A stretch of 23,793 bases of DNA from Elysia marginata (lineage: Eukaryota > Mollusca > Gastropoda > Plakobranchidae). Shown piece by piece: positions 1 through 10,025 of this stretch. Below the pieces are notes generated by a model. That model made no database searches, was not told the origin of the DNA, and saw only the letters and a list, made by a program, of their open reading frames with translations. The position numbers and the translations under genes were made by a program. Every line of letters begins with the position of its first letter. Positions within the stretch are counted from its first letter, which is position 1. The stretch covers positions 86,520-110,312 of the forward strand of contig BMAT01009612.1 of the NCBI GenBank assembly GCA_019649035.1. The letters are read 5' to 3'.

Positions 1-100
1 GCTTTCCCAAGGCAATTGCAACATGGCATGGTCGGGAATCTAACCCGCAACCTCTAGATCTCGAGTCCGACGCGTTAACCACTCTGCCACGCTGCCCATA
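1..100 (-). mobile_element. tRNA-derived SINE head, truncated by window edge
   Basis: Read on the minus strand, this begins with a tRNA-like segment: an A-box-like TGGCAGAGTGGTTA and a B-box-like GGTTAGATTCC, as in a serine/leucine-type tRNA. Acceptor pairing is imperfect (about 5 of 7 pairs) and there is no clean anticodon arm. It runs on into TTGCCTTGGGAAAGC before the window edge, which resembles the body of SINEs common in marine invertebrates. I therefore call it a SINE rather than a functional tRNA gene. The body lies outside the window. Confidence 0.6.
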
Positions 101-897
101 TTTATTAAACCCGTACCGTGTGATCATATCAAAGGAATGGTAATGCAGGCTACGGATTGTAGGAAGAAAAGGAAGGATTTCGTGGTAAAACGTGTTATGA
201 TTATTAATTTTTTGTTGAGTTTTGAGATATTGTGAGGGAATAACTTGTTTTCATGTTATTCCCTTTCAATGACGAATGCCATTTTTTACAAATGGTGATA
301 TTGAAGGCTTAGCAGCCATATAAATTTTACAAAGAAAAGGAAGAAAATCACACAGCTTTTTAATCTTTTGTTGTTTTTTTTTTGCTTTTTCTTTGCCTTT
401 TTCTCAGCCTCTCGAAAATTGATTTTAACGTGTTTTGCATTAAAAGCATTCAAGTACAGTGTTGAATAAAGAACTCAATCATTTATATATTTAACAGTCA
501 AAAAAGAAACTGTCTGAATATTGACATATATTGGAGATGCACTTTTTGATTTAGCTCTATTGTACTTAGGTTTTAGATTTTAGATTTAAGTATAAAAAAG
601 TAATAATTGTATATAAAGAATGTCCATGCTATCTAGCAATGGATTACAATAAACACTGTAGTAACCTTATTCTGGGGTGTGTACTTGCAGAGAAGGGGTG
701 CAACTCTAATTTTAAGTCGTCTAATCTCAACTCTTATACATAAAAATAAAATATTTATATAAATTCGTCGTAACGGCCTACTTATCAGTACATTGGCCTG
801 TTTTGATCATCTATTAATTTTTCAGAGTGCTCATGTCAATTTTCTTTACAAGTGTTAGAAATTTCCTCCAGTATTTTATTTTTACTTCATTCACCAG
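101..897. other. AT-rich intron sequence, nothing recognised
   Basis: This stretch holds no exon-like open frame, no clear repeat and no RNA gene that I can support. It presumably belongs to the intron preceding the first visible lectin exon, because it ends in a pyrimidine-rich tract and the acceptor at 896-897. Confidence 0.5.
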
Positions 898-997
898 ACA
901 AGCTGTGTGTATATGTATGGGCCTGCACCTGTCGCAGGCAAATGGAATGACGTTGACTGCCACGAGTCGGCAGCTTATGTTTGCCAAGTGGCCCCAG
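898..997 (+). CDS. Lectin receptor exon 1 (visible): end of CTLD1
   Basis: The acceptor follows a pyrimidine tract ending CACCAG, and the donor is GTAAAT. The exon encodes the last third of a CTLD, including GKWNDVDC and the closing YVCQ. It ends in phase 1. WND is the conserved calcium/carbohydrate-coordinating triplet. The start of this domain must lie in exons to the left. Confidence 0.83.
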
Positions 998-3900
998 GTA
1001 AATTTACCGAAAACATCGGTAAACAACATTTTTTGCCAACCCCCAATCTTTATTTCGATTTGTGCTTGCATTTTTTTGTAACTTACCATTACAGTTAAAA
1101 TAGTGTGACCTTTAAAGTCATCAATATCGATATTTGTTTTTCCCATTGTTCTTCTGTTCTTTTTTTTTGTGAATACCATTCCGCCGCTTTGAAGAAGACT
1201 ATCGTATATATATCCTCCGGGGCACAATTTTTTTTTTCAGGGCAGCCAAAAAAGCCAACAATACTTTACTCAAACTTCGTTCATGCTATAAATTTACAAT
1301 TAAGGTGTTAACGCAAAAATGGTTCGGGCTAGAAAGCTCTAACCTAGGCAGAAAGATACGACTCTTTTCACTCTCTTGTGATAATTCAAAATACCGAATT
1401 TTTTCCATTTCTGCACATACCATGCTTCTTCTTAAAGCGGCAGCATTGTGTCCAAATGTTATAGTAGACTCTAGTCATGTTATTTTACGTGATCGCGATT
1501 ATTTTTAATTCTTCTGTTATCAGAAATAAATGTCTTCTTGTAACCAGTGCGAACAGTCAGATGTGAGAAATTTCAATAATTCTACGACAATTGTTTTGTA
1601 AAAGCAGATTGATTGTATTCCTCTGTTGTTTCTGTGTATCCTTGAATCAAAAGAATTTTTGTTAACTTTTGTACAAAGTTTTGATAGTTTAAAATATGCA
1701 GTTTTTAACGTTTGATAGCTAAAAAATGTGTTGGTCAAATTATCTTTGTACTGTAAACTTTGCGATATCCGGCGTGCGAGACGAATAACTCGCTAGGTGT
1801 AATCTGAAAAACAGGTTGATTAAAAGGAGTTTTTTTTCTACGTGTACGAAAGTCTTTCAGTTATAATCTTGTAATATGCATATTTTTTTACAAAACCACC
1901 ATCGAAAAAACGTAATGACCTTTGGTATAAATTGTTGGATTATCTCCATTATGTTCAAAGACAATGGGAAAATACACCCTAGTGATAAAAAAATGTGAAA
2001 AAATATGAAAAACAAAACAAAACAATTAAAGACTCTCAGTGTCAAGACCGTGCTGTTAATAAAGCTAAAACTATCCTGAAATATCTAACCTATCCGTTCA
2101 ATTCCTGTTTATCATGGCTTCTCGTTGTTGAAAAATATTACATCCAAAATTTGAAGAAAAAAAACATGCGTTCGAAATCTTTTATCTCATCAATATCTCC
2201 ACTATTAAGGATACTCAGGTCCCATGCCCACAGCAGGTACGTTAAACAATACATCGTTTTATAAATGTTATTTGTGTATGTGTGTGTTTTCCTTACTCTT
2301 GTAAAATGTTCAGTCCTATGCGTTAATAGTTAAAAGAACGTACAATTTTAAAATAGTGTATGTATGAGCACTGTATAGGTGTAGAACTTTCAACGAACAC
2401 GTATGTATGTACAAACGCTGCCCAAAACAGATTTTCCACACGAAGGAATATAGAAATCTTATTTTAGCCTAAAAAATGTCACATAATTATCTCGTTCACT
2501 CAACTGCCCTACTTTACATGCTCTCAACCCCCCCTCCTCCTCCCTATTTAGACTCGAAATTCCCCGAGGAGTTTAAGCCTCCGTCAAGCCGGTGCAGCTC
2601 GCTCGGTGGTTTCGAGCTGTACGGCGACTCGTGTCTGAAACTGTCCAAAACTCCAGCCATGTGGCCGGAAGCTGAAACCGAGTGTCTGAGCGTTATGTCC
2701 AGCCTGGTATCTGTGATGAACGCTTTCGACCAGGCCAAGGTTTTTCTCTACTCTCAGCAAATCCAAAGTGAATTGTGGCTTGGGCTGAGTGATGACACGG
2801 TGAGTTTTAAACTTTGCTAGAGAAGATTTTCAAAATCTTATTATTGAACATGTATATGGGTAAATTGTGTGTAGACTTATCGGGTAAATCTCTACAAGAA
2901 AGGCAATAGAGTTTAAGGGGGAAAAAAGAGGAACTAAGGAGTACGATCCAGTTCGGATATTTCCAACTCAATGGGAACAATATTTAATTTCGAATTATCC
3001 AAACTTCAGTCCATCGATGAACGTTAAAAATAAACAATAAAATTCTATGATTCAATGTTCGAACAAAGCAAATACCCTAATTATCCAGATTCAAATTATA
3101 TACGCTCGACTATATAGCGTCGTTGTTAATTTGGTTTATTCATGTTTGAATCATTCCAAGTTTGAATCGTGGCTAGCCGTGTTTGTACATGACGAAGGCT
3201 CTATGCAAACATTTCTTGGGGCACTGATCAATTTATTGTTAAAAGATTATTGATAACAGGCTTGAAAAATCTGTTTCTTTTTTAGTCTGCTAGAGTGAGG
3301 CATTGTTCTCCCAGTTGGTCCGTAGCGACTGTAACTCGGCAAATATTTTTTTTAATCGTGACGAATATTTATATACGTTACGCGCTGTCAAACTATATAT
3401 TTATCACAAGAAGCACACCACGTTTTATAGATTATTTTATAGCATATTCACTTGGAAATTATTTTGGACATGTTAGTAACCATGGCACCCGAACCTTCTA
3501 GTTACAGACGCCTCAGCACGGAACATGGCTTTCATTTAACATAATTATGTTCCAAACATCTTTAAAAAATTAAATTCAAGAATGTACTGTCTGAGAAAAC
3601 TTAAGTCTTTCGAAGTAAATAAAAACCTGCTGCAGATGTTCTATTCGGCCATGATAACCACTATTATAACCTTTGGTATTACAAGCTGGGGTGGGGGTGT
3701 AAGCAAAGATGACAAAGAAAAACTAGAGAGACTGATAAAAAGGGCAGAAAAGATTGTAGGGGAAAGTCAAGATAGCTTTGAAACTTTATTAAATAAGAGA
3801 GACACAACAAAGATGAAACAAATTATAAGTGACCCCACACACCCGCTTAACGAAGATTTACAAGGCAGAATCATATCAAGGAGCGGGAGGTACAGAATTC

Positions 3901-6900
3901 CGGGGATAAGGACCGAGAGGTACAAACATTCATTTATCCCACGTACTATTATAAACAAGAATAAGTCGTTCAGACGACCAACTCACATCAACTGAGATAA
4001 GAATTTTAAGTTTGTACTCATATGTTTAATATTTACATAACTTACTTACAGATTTATACAATTGCTAATTTTTATCATTGAGTATGCTATACACTCTATG
4101 ATACATGTCTTGCATTATTATAGGGGTCATCTCCACTTCTATTTTTATTCATTTATTTTAATTCTTAATATCATACGTTTTTGCTATTTTATTCAGTATT
4201 ATAATACACAGATTAGGTATGTTATGTATTTTAGAATGCTTTAAATATGTGAGCTGTGATAATCAATATTGTTGTACATGTGGATTAATGATTTGATGTT
4301 TAAGTTACGGTACCTATATGGTCTATGCTTTTTTAGTGTCTTACCTATGTACAACCAATTTCTCAAAATGGGATCAATAAAGATTTATTCTATTCTATTC
4401 TATTCAAACCTTCCTTAGATTCCAGGTTCATTTCTGTGGTCAAGCGGCTATCCTGTGACGTTCACGCCATGGGCTAGTGGCCAGCCTACAAAACGAAGTT
4501 GCGTATACATGAACATGGATGGCGAGTTCGAATCGGCCGCTTGCAGTCAAAGTCGGCCATTCGTGTGTCGCTCAGAAAACGGTTAGTAGTAAGGCCATCG
4601 GCCCTTCTTGTGGGAATGGTTATCTAGGGTATATCATAAGTACAATTTAATACTAAGATGTTGTACTTTTCTTTGGTGTATATTTATAAAGTTTTAGGAA
4701 TTAATTTTAAAGCTCGCACCTGGGGTATGTCATAAAGATAACTTAATGCTAAGATGTTTTGCTTTTGTTTAGTGCATAATTATGATGTTTAGGCATTAAT
4801 TTTAAAGCCAACACCAATAAGCACACAGTGATCTTTTATTGCGAATGTAATTGTAGGGTATTTCCGCCTTAGAAACGAAATTCCAAAACATAATGTTTTG
4901 ATATTATTTCTCGCTAACATTTAGTGTTACATAAAAATCATGATGTATTCAGCAAAACCAGCATAGATATCGTAGGGAACACTAGGTTTAGGTTTGTAAA
5001 GTATAGATGGAATGCGCCTACGCCACTGAAAGAGATAGATCAACAAGAAACGGAGATGTCGGTGAATGGAACAACTAACAGCGTGAATTATTAATTTTAC
5101 TTGTACAATAATATTCAACACATTACTGTCTACATTCTCTGTTTCTAGAATACACCATGACATTTCTTGACATTATTATTAATATTATTTATCATTTTTA
5201 TTATTATTCTTATTATAATTATTATAATACCCATGAAGTTCCTCTTTATCGTGTCCATTTCCCTTGGTTGACTTCCAGAGCCACCCCAAGCAAGTCCTAC
5301 TCCACCAGGGGGGTACTGCACAGACTTACAAATCTTCGGTAAACTGAGCAACGTCACCGAGGTGGGTTCCGTGTGCTATTACTACGTTCCTCACGCTCTG
5401 TCTCAAGCTGAGGCTTCGCGTGTTTGCCACAAACTGGGAGGGACGCTCGCTGCCATTCACGACCATAACCTTCGCAAACTTGGTTTGTCGACAAAAGTCT
5501 GGATTGGGATGAGCAAAGATATGAAGGGTAAAGAGCCTTAACGGATTATTGTAAACTTCGTATAAGGCCGGTCATTGCTATACATACAATCAAAAAAAAA
5601 AAGAAACTTGGGAAAAGAGAAGCACAGGCCAATATCTAAGACACCCCATTCTTTTGATAGAACATGTTGAAAAGTTTTTTTACTTCTTTATCTCTTTTGT
5701 ACATTCCCTATACTTGACCTAAGTCCTCGTACTTATACCATATCTTATCTTATCTTTTGTCTATTTCAAATTCCAGGCACCTACTATTGGCTCGATGGTT
5801 CACCAGTAAACTTTATCAATTGGGCCCTTGGGTACCCAAACAATAAGGATCCAGAAAACGCATGCGTCGTTATGGCAACCGACGGGACTTGGTTCAACCA
5901 GTACTGCGCTACGCGGCTTCCTTTTCTCTGTGCAGTCACCAAAGGTTTAAGAAGTTTTTTTTAGTGTATGTGTATATGTACATATTAAGCCATTCGACTT
6001 ATGACTCAATTAGACAGGAATGCGAGATGTATTGGAGAGGGAGCCTTTGTGCATCTGATATCAGACTCAGATCCCAATTACGGGTGCATGTATGGATTAG
6101 GTGCTAGTCTGGATTTGACCTGTAAAATGAGTACTGGCTATAGGCAGTGTTTGAAGTTTGTGGAATGTTATTATTTGAGCGCCTGACAGCCTGCTGTACT
6201 CAAATGCTCTGAAATATGAGTTGAATTTGCTCTGGTGTGCATCGGCCTGCTGAGGTAAACATGTTAAGTCATAAGACTGCCTTAAGCGGTGGAGGACTCT
6301 AAACATATTTATTTATATTTGTCGTTTACGATAGTCGACCATATGTTGTTATTATTGTTTGTTGTTATACTTATTAGTATTATTATTACTAATGTATCAT
6401 CAGCAACAGAAAAACTATTATTATCGCATCATTATTATTCTTTTTATCATTATCATCATGTATTTTTACTTATCTCTATAGCATACCCTAACGAAGCTTT
6501 ATCGCTGCCTCCAGCAAAGTGGACCCCCCCGCAGTTTGTGAAGCCCACAACACTTAAGCAGAAAATACCAACCTTAACCATCCCAACTTTAAAACAGTCT
6601 ACAACAGTGTCGGATATTAAGACTTCCAAATTACCCAGCCACGGAAACCCAGGAAACCCGACGACTACAGGGCCTTTTGCAAGTTGGAAAACTTCATATT
6701 CTAAAAGTACGAAATCCAACAGGCAAGAAAATACATCGAATGCTTTTCCTGATGGAGGTAATGACAAGCTTATCAACGGTTTTACGTCGAAATCTGCAGT
6801 GAAGCCGACTCGAGCAGTTCATCCTGGTAAGATTCAATAGTCCTACATAACCTTCTATCCTTCTTAGTCTCTCTGTTATTTGTCTTTGTCTGTCTGTGTC

Positions 6901-8079
6901 TGTCTTTGTCTCTGTCTCTCGCTCTCTCTGTCATGTGTCTTGTCTTTCTGTCTCTTTCTCTATCTCTCTGTCTCTCTCACTTTCTTTCTCTCCTTGTCTA
7001 TTTTTTGCTCTCTTTTGTTTTCTTTCTGTGTGTTTGTATGTTTTTCTGTATGCCGCTCTTTCTCTCTCACTTTGGCTTTTATCCACTTTCTCTTAGGCCT
7101 TAAATATCTTTTTAAATCAACTTTGTAATACCTTAAGGTATTGTCAGAAGCAAGGCTTGAAATAACTATTTTTTTATAAATTTATACGTTAAGCATAACC
7201 ATTCAAAGTTTTTATTATGAACTATAAAACCCATCATGGTGGGCCCTTTTTTCTTAGACTGGGTGTAAGCTCTGGGTTTGTTGTTTTTTTTTAATTTTAC
7301 ATTGCAGACTTAGTGTATCATAATCAAAACTGTCTTTATCACCCTGTGTCAATATAAGCCATAGGTCAACATCCTCCACCTTTCTCTGTCCTGGGCCTGC
7401 TTCTTAACTTTACTCCCTGCCTTTCGTATTTTGAAGCCCACTTCCTGTCCCCCTTTCCATGTTCTATGTGGCACATAAGGTCATAACTATTTATAAACTA
7501 CCCTTTTTGTTGTTCGCAGATGAGTCTGGACGGCTTAAGACTGGAGACAAAGCCGCCATTGCGCTAGGAGTCATTGTAGCGGTTTTGATCTCCATTTTAG
7601 TGACCTTTGTTTTCCTACGCTACCGCAGCAACAACGGCTTGACATTTTTCCGCCGCTCCGTTCTCAGACGGGAGCTTTCACGGGCGAAAAACTTTGAAAA
7701 CAGCTTATACGAGGCGACCCGCAAAGATACGCTCACCGCACGCGAACGCGTGGAAACCCTTACCGTGGAGACGCTAAGTTTTGAGGGACCTGGTTTATGG
7801 CCAGAGGAAAAAGACTCGTCGTCTTCCAGTTGTAGTCAAAGTGGGAAGAGTCAACCGCCAAGGCCGAATCTAAGTCTTGGTGATCTAGGACATCAGGACT
7901 TAGAGAGTGACAGTGATACTCCCAATGGGGTGCTGTGTGTATCTTCAGAAAGTTTCGAGAATAAAGAACTTGCCAATGGAACTCACAACCACCCATTTGT
8001 GTTTACAGATGAGGCCACGGCAACACAAATGGATGTTTTACCTCTACAAAAACCTGACATGTTGGAGTCACAAGCCTAA
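898..8079 (+). CDS. C-type lectin-like type I membrane receptor, 3' part of gene (7 exons)
   Basis: Joining exons 898-997, 2552-2799, 4419-4581, 5279-5527, 5777-5944, 6482-6826 and 7520-8079 gives one frame of 610 residues ending in TAA. Visible order: the end of CTLD1 (residues 1-33), CTLD2 (about 48-168), CTLD3 (about 184-306), a Thr/Ser/Pro-rich stalk (310-424), a transmembrane helix (about 436-457) and a cytoplasmic tail. CTLD hallmarks include WLGL and WIGM, paired cysteines and the terminal FVC/FLC. CTLDs are extracellular ligand-binding folds; multi-CTLD receptors act in recognition and uptake. CTLD1 keeps the WND calcium/sugar motif. CTLD2 has QPT for EPN/QPD and FES for WND, and CTLD3 has YPN and WFN, so these two probably do not bind sugar canonically. 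The N-terminus, signal peptide and earlier exons lie left of the window. The ligand is unknown. Every splice junction is GT-AG with compatible phase. Confidence 0.88.
998..2551 (+). other. Intron 1 of lectin receptor, no internal feature seen
   Basis: This AT-rich sequence lies between the GTAAAT donor and the CTATTTAG acceptor. It has scattered homopolymer runs but no recognisable repeat or exon-like segment. Confidence 0.6.
2552..2799 (+). CDS. Lectin receptor exon 2: first half of CTLD2
   Basis: The acceptor follows a C/T-rich run ending CTATTTAG, and the donor is GTGAGT. It opens with a short acidic/proline linker (FPEEFKPP), then the CTLD N-terminal half with cysteines and the WLGLSDDT core. 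It enters in phase 1, completing an Asp codon with exon 1, and leaves in phase 0. Confidence 0.88.
2800..3540 (+). other. 5' part of intron 2, no feature recognised
   Basis: This AT-rich sequence begins at the GTGAGT donor and ends where the LINE-derived reading frame becomes recognisable. I see no other element in it. Confidence 0.5.
3545..4406 (+). mobile_element. 5'-truncated CR1/L2-like LINE, 3' end of ORF2 plus 3'UTR
   Basis: The plus-strand frame from about 3550 to the TGA just after 3990 reads like the C-terminus of a CR1/L2-type reverse transcriptase ORF. It has SRMYCLRKLKSF, then FYSAMITTIITFGITSW, KLERLIKRAEKIVG and the terminal SGRYRIPGIRTERYKHSFIP. These match the thumb/connection and C-terminal signature widespread in animal LINEs of this group (established family knowledge, not searched). 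A 3'UTR follows, with AATAAA at 4376-4381 and a terminal short tandem repeat of TTCTA units, a common 3' end for this group. It is in the same orientation as the host gene. The catalytic RT domain is absent, so it is dead on arrival. The 5' boundary is approximate. Confidence 0.75.
4376..4381 (+). promoter_or_regulatory. LINE-borne sense AATAAA inside intron 2
   Basis: A canonical AATAAA lies 37 bases upstream of exon 3 and belongs to the LINE 3' end. Because it is in the sense of the receptor gene, it could in principle cause premature polyadenylation. Whether it is used cannot be seen from sequence. Confidence 0.4.
4419..4581 (+). CDS. Lectin receptor exon 3: second half of CTLD2
   Basis: The acceptor is CCTTCCTTAG and the donor GTTAGT. 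The 54 codons carry the long-loop region WASGQPTKRSC and the closing FVC. QPT sits where EPN or QPD is expected, and FES where WND is expected. Its polypyrimidine tract abuts the tail of a LINE insertion. It enters in phase 0 and leaves in phase 1. Confidence 0.88.
4625..4815. repeat. Two-copy 96-base tandem duplication in intron 3
   Basis: Copies 4625-4720 and 4721-4815 align throughout. Shared blocks include CTAAGATGTT and the end ATTAATTTTAAAGC followed by GCACC or ACACC. The copies have diverged by substitutions and one or two indels, so the duplication is not recent. Confidence 0.7.
5166..5232. repeat. AT-rich low-complexity (ATT)n tract before exon 4
   Basis: This stretch is dominated by ATT/TTA repeats, about 45 bases upstream of the exon 4 acceptor. 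No coding content. Confidence 0.6.
5279..5527 (+). CDS. Lectin receptor exon 4: linker and first half of CTLD3
   Basis: The acceptor is ACTTCCAG and the donor GTAAAG. A proline-rich linker (PPQASPTPPGG) precedes the CTLD N-terminal half, which includes CYYYVPHALSQAEASRVC and the core VWIGMSKD. It enters and leaves in phase 1. There is one possible N-glycosylation site (NVT). Confidence 0.88.
5777..5944 (+). CDS. Lectin receptor exon 5: second half of CTLD3
   Basis: The acceptor is AAATTCCAG and the donor GTTTAA. It encodes YYWLDGSPVNFINWALGYPN, then a cysteine, TWFNQYC and the closing FLC. YPN replaces EPN and WFN replaces WND, so the primary calcium/sugar site looks degraded. It enters and leaves in phase 1. 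Confidence 0.88.
6335..6480. repeat. TTA/ATT-rich low-complexity tract in intron 5
   Basis: TTATTATT-like and TCATTATTA-like runs occupy the 3' end of the intron before exon 6 and merge into its pyrimidine-rich acceptor region. Confidence 0.5.
6482..6826 (+). CDS. Lectin receptor exon 6: Ser/Thr/Pro-rich stalk
   Basis: The acceptor is TATCTCTATAG and the donor GTAAGA. The 114 complete codons are rich in Thr, Ser, Pro, Lys and Asn (for example KPTTLKQKIPTLTIPTLKQS) with no cysteine. This suits an extended, possibly O-glycosylated juxtamembrane stalk. It enters and leaves in phase 1. Confidence 0.8.
6862..7085. repeat. Degenerate (TCTG/TCTC)n pyrimidine tract
   Basis: Roughly 220 bases of TCTG, TCTC and TTTC repeats start just after exon 6. 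Overlapping Ser/Leu/Cys-rich open frames here are a by-product of the repeat and not genes. Confidence 0.8.
7520..8079 (+). CDS. Lectin receptor exon 7: transmembrane helix and cytoplasmic tail
   Basis: The acceptor is TTGTTCGCAG. The exon starts with a short charged segment and a hydrophobic helix (GVIVAVLISILVTFVFL), followed by a basic stop-transfer run (RYR, later RRSVLRRE). The roughly 150-residue tail has a tyrosine in NSLYEAT, a serine cluster, a proline-rich QPPRP that could bind SH3 domains, and an acidic DLESDSD. It has no obvious ITAM or ITIM. The stop TAA is at 8077-8079. Confidence 0.88.
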
Positions 8080-8832
8080 TTTTTTTGTTCTTCATAAATA
8101 AGACTTAAGAAAACATTTCTATACAGATCTGTGAAATTAAAGCCCTCATATAAAGATCTCCACTCAAGGGTCGAAAAGTCTTAGTAGGCATCAAACATAG
8201 AGCAACTGCATATCAATGTTCGGAGAAATAGGTGGTTCCTTATAGCGCGTTCTTTCGTATGGAAAACATTGAGTTTTTAAAAAAGAAAAAAAAATATCCT
8301 AGGGAAATTGTCAAAAATCAATTATAACACTGAATTGTATTCAAAGTCCCAACAGCAGCATTGAACATTTCATTGGTTGAAATATTATTACTTTGTCGGC
8401 TTGAACTAGTTTATTTAACTAAAACCATGTTGTACCGGTTTAGTTTTATACTTTGTTTTAGAAGTTGATACCTAAAGAGAAACCGAACCAAATGAGACAT
8501 GCGAATAGATTGTTTTAGCATAAACACAGCCATGGGGGAAGATACAAGGTATGAAAACTATCAATGTCTATAATATTTGACCACCAAAACGAGACTATGG
8601 ATTATTGAGGTTGTGTTTTTTTTTCCTTTGATTAAATCAATTCGAGTAAGCTTAGTGTCGCGTAATACGTTTTATTTAGATGTGTGTTTAACAAATACAG
8701 GTCGCGTTATCTGAAAGACAGCTGGAAGTAGAAGTGAAGAACTCACAGAAACAGAAAACGATATTTCTAAGAATTAGCTAACCAAGTGTGGAATTAACCA
8801 GTCTTAGTTAAGAAATAATTTTTTTCAATGTT

Positions 8833-8838
8833 AATAAA
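8833..8838 (+). terminator. Candidate polyadenylation signal of the lectin receptor
   Basis: This is a canonical AATAAA about 750 bases after the receptor stop codon. If used, it defines a 3'UTR of about 770 bases. Weaker A-rich variants occur sooner, for example near 8092. Confidence 0.4.
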
Positions 8839-9118
8839 ATAGGCCTACTCTTTAAGAAAAGGAGTACTGTATAATATTTGATTGCTTTGAACGTAATTTT
8901 TTAGTAACATCGTTTTATGTATCTTTAACATCTTATTTTGAAAAAACAAGAGTTGTTTTCTCATTCCATGTAAATTCATTGCCTTGTATATAACTTGAAA
9001 TCTTTCATTAACCTTAAAATGTTTTATTGAAAAAAAAGTTTTGCATAAAACTCTTTGTTTTATAATGTTTTCCCTTTAGTATAAAGAAGTGTTGTCTTGA
9101 ATTTTCTCTCAGTTTCAA

Positions 9119-9425
9119 ACCGGCTCTGTGGCCTAGCGGTAAGACACTCGCTCAGAGATCGGGAGGTGCGTGGTTCGATTCCCGGCTGAGTCAAACCAAG
9201 GACTTTAAAATTGGTATGAACAGCTGATCCGCCTAGTGTCTGGCATTATGGACTTAGTGCTAGGTCTGGTCGGCCTGGTGTCAGGATAATGTGACTGGGT
9301 GTAGTGTATAGATGCGCTTTTTATATCACACTGTGGCAGCACGCTTTCAATTGTCCCCAGCGCCGTCTCTGATATATCCTTGTAGTTGAAAAGAGACGTT
9401 TAAATTCAAAGAACCAACCAACCAA
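9119..9425 (+). mobile_element. tRNA-derived SINE, family A, copy 1
   Basis: The head is tRNA-like, with A-box region TGGCCTAGCGGTAAGACACT and B box GGTTCGATTCC. Its ends GGCTCTG and CTGAGTC would pair as a degenerate acceptor stem. The head is followed by a body of about 220 bases and an AACC-repeat tail. The flanks TCTCAGTTTCAAA and TCTTAGTTACAAA may be an eroded target-site duplication. The same element occurs at 11126-11284, 11932-12232 and 23095-23403. Confidence 0.88.
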
Positions 9426-9837
9426 TCTTAGTTACAAAATGGCAGTATTTTTTCTTGTTTACAACATGCATAGTGCAGATTGATACGGCAAAATAGGTGT
9501 TCGTTTGGCCAACTAAAATAGTTGTAAACCTTGTGATGCATGCCCAAAACTCATCCTTAAAAAGATTCACAAATCAACACATTTTACTTTTATTAAATTT
9601 TGGTTGCGCTCGCCGTTTGTTAGCCTATAAAACGTTTTATGTGGTTTTCTTTCTTTTAATTATACAAAAACTTGGATCATTGTGATAGAACCGCAGAAAT
9701 TCATTTTCTACTGACGGGCCTAGTTACAAAAATGGCTTAAGTTGAAGCATATTAAACCACTGAACTGAACAGGTTCAGCAATCACCATACATTACATTAT
9801 TAAACTGGGTGATGGCGGTTGTATCCATCTAGGTCAT

Positions 9838-10025
9838 TCGGCATCCGTGGTGTTGTGGTAGACACTCGGCTCTCGAATCGAGAGGTCCGCATTTCGAGCC
9901 TTGGTTTTGCAGTTTGACGTGACGTCCTCTTTACAGACATTTCCTCGCCTTACTTAGGCGTCAAATGAGTGAATATTCGGCTTATTGCAGGGAAATGTTT
10001 TGTCAGTATGCTAACATGATACGTT
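9838..10025 (+). mobile_element. tRNA-derived SINE of a second family
   Basis: The head GGCATCCGTGGTGTTGTGG has an A-box-like segment and a weak B-box-like TTTCGAGCC. It is followed by a body containing CTTTACAGACATTTCCTCGC and GGCGTCAAATGAGTG, which resembles the central block of SINEs widespread in marine animals. The body differs from the family A copies. The 3' boundary is approximate, and I did not find a target-site duplication. Confidence 0.55.

Noticed and set aside
1..100. Functional tRNA-Ser/Leu gene on the minus strand
   Set aside because: The acceptor and T stems have mismatches, no clean anticodon arm is visible, and the sequence continues into a SINE-like body.
3480..4418. Target-site duplication of the CR1/L2-like LINE (AACCTTC on both sides)
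   Set aside because: The match is short and imperfect beyond seven bases, and this LINE group often lacks clear duplications, so it was not claimed.
6880..7128. Ser/Leu/Cys-rich open frames
   Set aside because: By-products of the pyrimidine repeat inside an intron; they overlap in several frames.
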